Source: Candidatus Magasanikiibacteriota bacterium (GTDB lineage: Bacteria; Patescibacteriota; Patescibacteriia; Magasanikbacterales; UBA922). Taken from it: 17,759 nt of DNA. The notes beneath the pieces were generated by a model. The model worked only from the letters and a program-made list of their open reading frames with translations. It made no database searches and was not told the origin of the DNA. Numbering within the stretch: the first letter of the stretch is position 1; each line of letters begins with the position of its first letter. The stretch is taken from assembly GCA_023246565.1 (NCBI GenBank), contig JAHFIE010000015.1, positions 622 through 18,380 of the forward strand. Direction: 5' to 3'. Of the stretch, positions 13,840 through 17,759 are shown one piece after another. The translations under genes and the position numbers were made by a program.

Positions 13840-14868
13840 CTAATGAATATGCGCCAATGACACACCGATCCACTGACTAATGACCTTTCTTATTTCTTCT
13901 TTTCCCACGGTTCGATCAGACATACGTGATTTCTTTTCTTGGGCAGTACGGCGAGCTGCGCCATGGAGCAAACCAACTGCCTGTCGGTGTGGCGCAGAAC
14001 GTTCTAAATTTACCATGGCCGAAGCTTCGTCAATAACATCAATGGCCTTATCCGGTAAATATCGATTTTTAATATATTCGTGTGATAGATAGGCAGCAGC
14101 GCGAACTGCTTCATCAGAAATAATTACCCCATGATACTTTTCGTAATTTCCTTTAAGACCCTCAAGAATTTCAATCGTCTCTTTAATTGTAGGTTCATCA
14201 ACTAAAATAGGTTGAAAACGTCGGCTCCAACTTTCATCAGGAACAATATACTGTTCAAATTCTTTTTGTGTGGTGGCACCAACGAGTTGCAAATCTCCAT
14301 TCGCCAAATAAGGCTTGAGCATATCAGCTAAATTAATTGCGCCTTCTGCCCCCTTTGTTTCAATAACCGTATGAATTTCATCAATAAAAAGAATAATTGA
14401 ACGATGCGCAGCAACCAATTGATTGATGAGTGATTTTACCCGTGTTTCAAATTCTCCACGATATTTGGTTCCCGCCAATAATTCAGCAACATTTAATGAG
14501 ACTACTCGTTTTTTGGCCAAAAGACTGGGCACACCTCCTGATATAATTTTAAGTGCTAAACCTTGTGCCAAAGCAGTCTTGCCAACTCCAGGCGGACCAA
14601 GAAGGATAACATTATTTTTTGTCCGGCGTGATAACACCCGTAAAATACGATCAATTTCCTCATCACGTCCAATAACCGGATCAATCTTATTCTCACACGC
14701 GAGGAGCGTTAGGTCAGTTAATGCACCAGAAAAAGTTCCTGCACTACCAACGGAATTATTACTTTGCCTTTGTCGGGAAAATAAATACCAAGTTCCGCCT
14801 ACCATCAATAAAAAAATCGCGATTACTGATACTGTTTGGGTTATATCAAATAAAGAAAGCGGCAACAT
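13840..14868 (-). CDS. Membrane-anchored single-ring Clp-type AAA+ ATPase
   Basis: 342 residues. Residues 8-30 are a membrane segment (VSVIAIFLLMVGGTWYLF) followed by a short basic linker. Then comes one complete AAA+ domain matching D1 of ClpA/B/C: GPPGVGKT Walker A (91-98), pore loop KYRGEFE (135-141), Walker B LFIDEIH (160-166), sensor-1 GATT (197-200), arginine finger region WSRRFQP (214-220) and the C-terminal small domain with LPDKAIDVIDEA (271-282). The end (IRKVISQWIGVSL) matches the Clp D1-D2 linker, where the protein stops. It lacks the Clp N-domain, the D2 ring and the ClpP-docking loop. All D1 catalytic parts are intact, so it looks like a working unfoldase motor at the inner face of the membrane rather than a broken gene. 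It starts 5 bases after yraN. Confidence 0.88.
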   Translation of the reverse strand: MLPLSLFDITQTVSVIAIFLLMVGGTWYLFSRQRQSNNSVGSAGTFSGALTDLTLLACENKIDPVIGRDEEIDRILRVLSRRTKNNVILLGPPGVGKTALAQGLALKIISGGVPSLLAKKRVVSLNVAELLAGTKYRGEFETRVKSLINQLVAAHRSIILFIDEIHTVIETKGAEGAINLADMLKPYLANGDLQLVGATTQKEFEQYIVPDESWSRRFQPILVDEPTIKETIEILEGLKGNYEKYHGVIISDEAVRAAAYLSHEYIKNRYLPDKAIDVIDEASAMVNLERSAPHRQAVGLLHGAARRTAQEKKSRMSDRTVGKEEIRKVISQWIGVSLAHIH

Positions 14869-14873
14869 ACTTA

Positions 14874-15242
14874 TTATAAAGGAAGGATATAACGAATTAT
14901 GGTAAGCTTATGACTTTTATTATGATAATACATACTCAATTGTTCAAATCTGATTGATTGTTGATCCATATTAATATTTTGCTGTCGACAATACTGTCGA
15001 GCGACTGCTGCCATGCGTGAAATTTTATTTCCTCCGACCGCACGCTCCGCGCTTCCGGTCCAACCACGTCGTGTTTTAACTTCAATAAATGAAAGGGTTT
15101 CGTTTATTCGTGCGATAATATCAATCTCACCATAATCGGTCGTGAAATTTCTGGTCACTATCGTATACCCATGACGTTCTAAAAATTGTATGGCTTGATC
15201 TTCACCCCAATGACCCAAAATTTGTTGTTCGGTTTGTGCCAT
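14874..15242 (-). CDS. yraN: YraN/UPF0102 family protein (endonuclease-like fold)
   Basis: 122 residues, the normal length. The family has a restriction-endonuclease-like fold with an Archaeal-type Holliday-junction resolvase resemblance; its exact role is unproven. Visible motifs: GHWGEDQAIQFLERHGY (10-26), with the family Gly-Glu pair; NFTTDYGEIDII (32-43), with the Glu-x-Asp metal site; and LSFIEVKTRR (50-59), the E-x-K catalytic motif. The last 30 residues diverge. A good Shine-Dalgarno-like run (AAGGGGGAT) sits just before the ATG. It lies between the methyltransferase (21 bases) and the AAA+ gene (5 bases), in one operon. Confidence 0.9.
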   Translation of the reverse strand: MAQTEQQILGHWGEDQAIQFLERHGYTIVTRNFTTDYGEIDIIARINETLSFIEVKTRRGWTGSAERAVGGNKISRMAAVARQYCRQQNINMDQQSIRFEQLSMYYHNKSHKLTIIRYILPL

Positions 15243-15263
15243 ATCCCCCTTAATAAAATACGC

Positions 15264-15818
15264 TTAATCATGTCGGAATAATATAAGACCACGATGATAC
15301 GGACTTGCGGCAAAATCATCCTGAACCGCAAATTGTTCTGAACGCGCCCATTGTAAAACTGCAGCAAAATTAAGCATTGATTCAGGTCGAGGGCCAAGAG
15401 TAACCAAACTCTCCACCCAATCAACCACAAGAATTCTTGCTTTTGGTTTCAGCAAGCGCTGTGCTTCTCGCAACGGTATTGTTGGGTCTGCAGCATGATG
15501 TAAAACATTGATCATAAACACGATATCCAATGATCGAGGAGGAATACTGACTCCACCAAGGCGATCAATGTCAGCCCAGACCGGATGGATATTCACATAA
15601 CCCTCAAGAGCAGCTCGTTTTTTTATAATTTCCAAAACATCTTTTAAAATATCCACGGCATAAACCACACCAAATTCACCAATAATTAAACCTGCGGGAA
15701 ACACAATATGCCCGGTTCGTCCCGCGCCAAAATCTGCCACATGCATTCCAGGTTGAAGTTGTACACGATTAAATAATTGTTTGGTATCCACGAGAACATT
15801 ACCTGTGTGATAGGACAT
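15264..15818 (-). CDS. SAM-dependent class I methyltransferase
   Basis: 184 residues with the Rossmann-like methyltransferase core. Motif I is VADFGAGRTGH (27-37) and the acidic end of strand 2 is VYAVDI (52-57), which would hold the SAM ribose. Next come WADIDRL and LDIVFMINVLHHAADP (motif IV region), then EAQRLLKPKARILVVDW (post-motif strand). It is closest in style to the UbiE/MenG-type Methyltransf_11/25 groups that act on small molecules or lipids; the substrate cannot be told. The C-terminus (AASPYHRGLILFRHD) matches the usual last strand. An AAAGGTT run before the ATG may serve as a weak Shine-Dalgarno. The gene starts 5 bases after the small membrane protein. Confidence 0.88.
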   Translation of the reverse strand: MSYHTGNVLVDTKQLFNRVQLQPGMHVADFGAGRTGHIVFPAGLIIGEFGVVYAVDILKDVLEIIKKRAALEGYVNIHPVWADIDRLGGVSIPPRSLDIVFMINVLHHAADPTIPLREAQRLLKPKARILVVDWVESLVTLGPRPESMLNFAAVLQWARSEQFAVQDDFAASPYHRGLILFRHD

Positions 15819-15823
15819 AACCT

Positions 15824-16072
15824 TTAAACTTGTTTGAAACCAAAGATACTGCCAAATACGGAAATAATAATTTCACCGAGCGCACCCGTCATACCCAAAA
15901 TAGCAAAAATAATCGCAGCCAAACCCATAAGTTTATACATGAGGCGTGATCCTCCAGGACCCAATTTTTCTTCTGCCCAATCACTGTGACCGAAATTGTC
16001 AAGAAACCACTCGGTTTTAATAACCATGGCACACCCGACGACAATCGCAAGAATTCCAAAAAAATATTTCAT
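15824..16072 (-). CDS. Small membrane protein, unknown function
   Basis: 82 residues with two hydrophobic segments, about 3-20 (YFFGILAIVVGCAMVIKT) and 47-75 (YKLMGLAAIIFAILGMTGALGEIIISVF). They are joined by a hydrophilic stretch with Trp, Asp and Glu (FLDNFGHSDWAEEKLGPGGSR). I do not recognise a named family. It lies 17 bases after the isomerase gene and 5 bases before the methyltransferase, so it is part of the operon. No function is assigned. Confidence 0.8.
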   Translation of the reverse strand: MKYFFGILAIVVGCAMVIKTEWFLDNFGHSDWAEEKLGPGGSRLMYKLMGLAAIIFAILGMTGALGEIIISVFGSIFGFKQV

Positions 16073-16089
16073 ACATCGTAAACAAATAC

Positions 16090-17073
16090 TTATGATGTAA
16101 TAAGACGCTTAAATTCTTCTACCAAGGGTACTTGCTCTGATTCCAAACCGTAGTGTTCGGCACTATACACAGAAGTCCAATCCGCGAGAATCAATGAGGA
16201 AAAAATTTTTTCTGCTTCAGATACCCCATCACTCAATGGTATTTCTTCAACAAGTAAACCACGATCTCCATACAATTTTTTAAGGACATCAAAACGTTTT
16301 TGGACATGGAGATGATCACCGGTGTCACGCAAAAAAATAAAATAAAAATTTTGTGATAACATTCTTGTTTTTTCAACAACATCAAAACCATTCATTTCAT
16401 TATGATTTAATTCAGGGAGAACATTATAAAAAGCTGGAATTTTTCCGGTTTCATTCAATTTAATTTTCCAGTTATACGCAATGGATTGATTACGACGGGA
16501 AGCATAGATAATCGGGACGCGGCCAGATAAACGAGTGGCGAGCATTTTTCCTAATCTTTCAAATTGTGCTACTGAAAGATTATGTGCAAGCACTGCACTG
16601 TCTGCAATAAATTCATCTTCACCAATCGCGCGACACAAAGCTAATAAACTAAAACCAAGAGCCGAGCGTGGTTGAATACCGGTATCCGGTAATTGAATAT
16701 ACGGAAGATGATTTTTTTTTGCCAAATCCAATAATGTACCCCCCACGGCGATTGCGAGAGCTGGGATTTTTTTTTCAATGACGATTTCCGCAGCTGCAAG
16801 TACTTCTTCAGTATTACCAGAGTATGACGAAAGAATAACCGCGGTTTTAGTACCCAAAAAATTTACTGATGCTGGTAATCCATAATCTGAATACACGGTA
16901 AGAGAAACATTTGGTTTGAGCCGAGATACGAGATCAGCAGCCAGATGAGAACCGCCCATGCCAACGGCAATAAAATGAATGAAAGACCGTGGATTAAAAG
17001 AACCAATTATTTCTGGTTTGTAGAGAAATTGTTGGGGAAACGCTTTGATGGCATCAATCATCATACGAAACAA
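16090..17073 (-). CDS. Bifunctional phosphoglucose/phosphomannose isomerase
   Basis: The enzyme would interconvert glucose-6-P, fructose-6-P and mannose-6-P, linking glycolysis to mannose-sugar supply. The 327 residues fit the small two-SIS-domain family (PGI/PMI). The first SIS domain shows VGMGGSHLAADL (37-48) and SSYSGNTEEVL (82-92), the phosphosugar-binding Ser/Thr loop. The second half has IIYASRRNQSIAYNWKIKLNE and ELNHNEMNG, the Glu-His catalytic region typical of the C-terminal bact-PGI domain. It starts 5 bases after the Gmad2 gene. Two nearby in-frame ATGs (residues 1, 4 and 5) make the exact start uncertain by a few codons. With ManC at the other end of the window it gives a route from fructose-6-P to GDP-mannose, if a phosphomannomutase is present elsewhere. 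Confidence 0.92.
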   Translation of the reverse strand: MFRMMIDAIKAFPQQFLYKPEIIGSFNPRSFIHFIAVGMGGSHLAADLVSRLKPNVSLTVYSDYGLPASVNFLGTKTAVILSSYSGNTEEVLAAAEIVIEKKIPALAIAVGGTLLDLAKKNHLPYIQLPDTGIQPRSALGFSLLALCRAIGEDEFIADSAVLAHNLSVAQFERLGKMLATRLSGRVPIIYASRRNQSIAYNWKIKLNETGKIPAFYNVLPELNHNEMNGFDVVEKTRMLSQNFYFIFLRDTGDHLHVQKRFDVLKKLYGDRGLLVEEIPLSDGVSEAEKIFSSLILADWTSVYSAEHYGLESEQVPLVEEFKRLITS

Positions 17074-17078
17074 AAAAT

Positions 17079-17627
17079 TTATGGGATACGAGCTGGTATT
17101 CGCACCTCAATACTATACTCTTCTAAACCCGATGGATTATCATTCAAAAAAATAAACACCCCCGGTACATTCTCTGCTGGCCGCAGTAATGAAAGCGTGG
17201 CAACAAACGGTACAGACGAAGTGGTCATCCACTCACTCGTCGCTTGCGCCAAGCCTTCGGCCAAAATTTCACCAAATTCATTTTCAAACCGCACCGGGAA
17301 TCCAGCTTCAAAAAACATAGTACCCAGTGCCTCACCTTGGATAATCATGCTGGTACCCTTTTTCTCAATAAAAGGGTTGCCCAAGGTGTCTTGTTCAAGC
17401 ATCACTATTTTAGTTGTCGATGTTGGTGATAACGGTTCAGCAATCATTGTTGTTGATGTACCAAGATCAGATTGAGACAACAGGGTCGTATCTAGAGAAT
17501 CATCAAGTAATGTAGGCTCAGTGAATGGTGTGTATTCACTTGTATTCTGCAATGATAAACTTAGGGTAATGGCTGACCCAGCAAGAAAAATAACCAAAAA
17601 TAAAGAAATAATCAAATAACGATCCAT
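17079..17627 (-). CDS. Membrane-anchored Gmad2 (immunoglobulin-like) domain protein
   Basis: 182 residues. Residues 4-25 form a signal anchor (YLIISLFLVIFLAGSAITLSL); a Ser/Thr/Leu-rich linker runs to about 88. Residues 90-180 match the Gmad2 Ig-like domain: a first strand with MIIQGEALGTMFFEAGFPV, the hallmark fEa..V....G..LAEG, a middle PFVATLSL strand, then FLNDNPSGLEEYSIEVRIPARI, the typical closing 'D.SGL' strand. Such domains sit outside the cytoplasmic membrane and are often next to spore or surface proteins; the role here is unknown. It is 8 bases after the ABC permease stop and 5 bases before the isomerase. Confidence 0.8.
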   Translation of the reverse strand: MDRYLIISLFLVIFLAGSAITLSLSLQNTSEYTPFTEPTLLDDSLDTTLLSQSDLGTSTTMIAEPLSPTSTTKIVMLEQDTLGNPFIEKKGTSMIIQGEALGTMFFEAGFPVRFENEFGEILAEGLAQATSEWMTTSSVPFVATLSLLRPAENVPGVFIFLNDNPSGLEEYSIEVRIPARIP

Positions 17628-17635
17628 ATACCGTA

Positions 17636-17759
17636 TTATACTATCCTTTTACGACAGAGACTAGTACAACATCGACTATTCACGGCCAATGATATGAGAA
17701 GAATAACTAACGTCAGAACTACAATCGTTGCACCGCTCGGAACATCCAAATAAAATGAA
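17636..17759 (-). CDS. Metal ABC transporter permease, C-terminal fragment
   Basis: Only the last 40 codons are in the window (stop 17636-17638; the gene enters from the right edge). The frame gives SFYLDVPSGATIVVLTLVIL followed by LISLAV and a short basic Cys-rich tail. The pattern 'sy.lD.PsGa.Iv' before a last membrane segment is typical of ZnuB/MntB-type permeases for zinc or manganese import. The assignment rests on this short tail only. The Cys/Arg/Lys-rich end (RCCTSLCRKR) is unusual for the family and could be a lineage-specific metal-binding tail. Confidence 0.6.
   Translation of the reverse strand, partial: SFYLDVPSGATIVVLTLVILLISLAVNSRCCTSLCRKRIV

Noticed and set aside
13840..14868. 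AAA+ gene as a recent pseudogene of clpB or clpC
   Set aside because: All D1 motifs are intact, the membrane segment is in frame, and no D2 remnant lies in the 91 bases before the next gene.
1..17759. CRISPR array, rRNA, tRNA, insertion sequence, integrase or phage genes
   Set aside because: I saw no spaced direct repeats, no rRNA or tRNA signatures, and no transposase or phage protein in any frame.

Overview
The window looks like a chromosomal segment of an ultra-small-genome bacterium of the Candidate Phyla Radiation (Patescibacteria). This is inference from several signs: AT-rich DNA with tight gene packing, every recognisable gene on the minus strand, little use of Shine-Dalgarno sites, several short exported or membrane proteins without known families, a membrane-anchored one-ring Clp-type AAA+ protein and a bifunctional phosphoglucose/phosphomannose isomerase. 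Finer placement cannot be made from the sequence alone. RF2 (prfB) is present, so UGA is read as a stop.

In the direction of transcription (right to left), the first block (17759 to 13840) reads as one tight operon: the tail of a metal-type ABC permease, a Gmad2-domain surface protein, the isomerase, a small membrane protein, a SAM methyltransferase, a YraN-family nuclease-fold protein and the single-ring AAA+ protein. It is followed by an exported protein (13125-13748) with its own terminator.

Next comes a foreign-looking island (about 12037-12944). It is one GC-rich gene of unknown function with its own promoter, a strong ribosome binding site inside a small hairpin, and a GC-rich 3' hairpin. 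After it comes a housekeeping and envelope block: nusA (with a promoter and a terminator-like hairpin in its leader), yidC, a PRC-barrel protein, a nucleotidyltransferase-fold protein and an O-antigen-ligase-like membrane protein.

The 397-base gap 6865-7261 is dense with signals. It holds a strong promoter driving a structured, terminator-ended RNA of about 120 nt that I cannot assign to a family, then a second strong promoter with a CIRCE operator (HrcA heat-shock control) for groES-groEL. Unusually, groES and groEL are 350 bases apart, and the gap carries a perfect 28-bp inverted repeat of REPIN type. Downstream of groEL lie an exported cysteine-containing protein whose start codon sits in a long hairpin, prfB, a second exported protein with a good promoter and terminator, and a GDP-mannose-forming nucleotidyltransferase (manC type) cut by the left edge. 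The isomerase and ManC suggest supply of mannose-type sugars to surface glycans; the ligase-like protein may act on the same glycans.

The best candidates for something undescribed are the orphan RNA at about 7064-7184, the GC-rich orphan cassette, the nusA leader hairpin and the one-ring membrane AAA+ protein.
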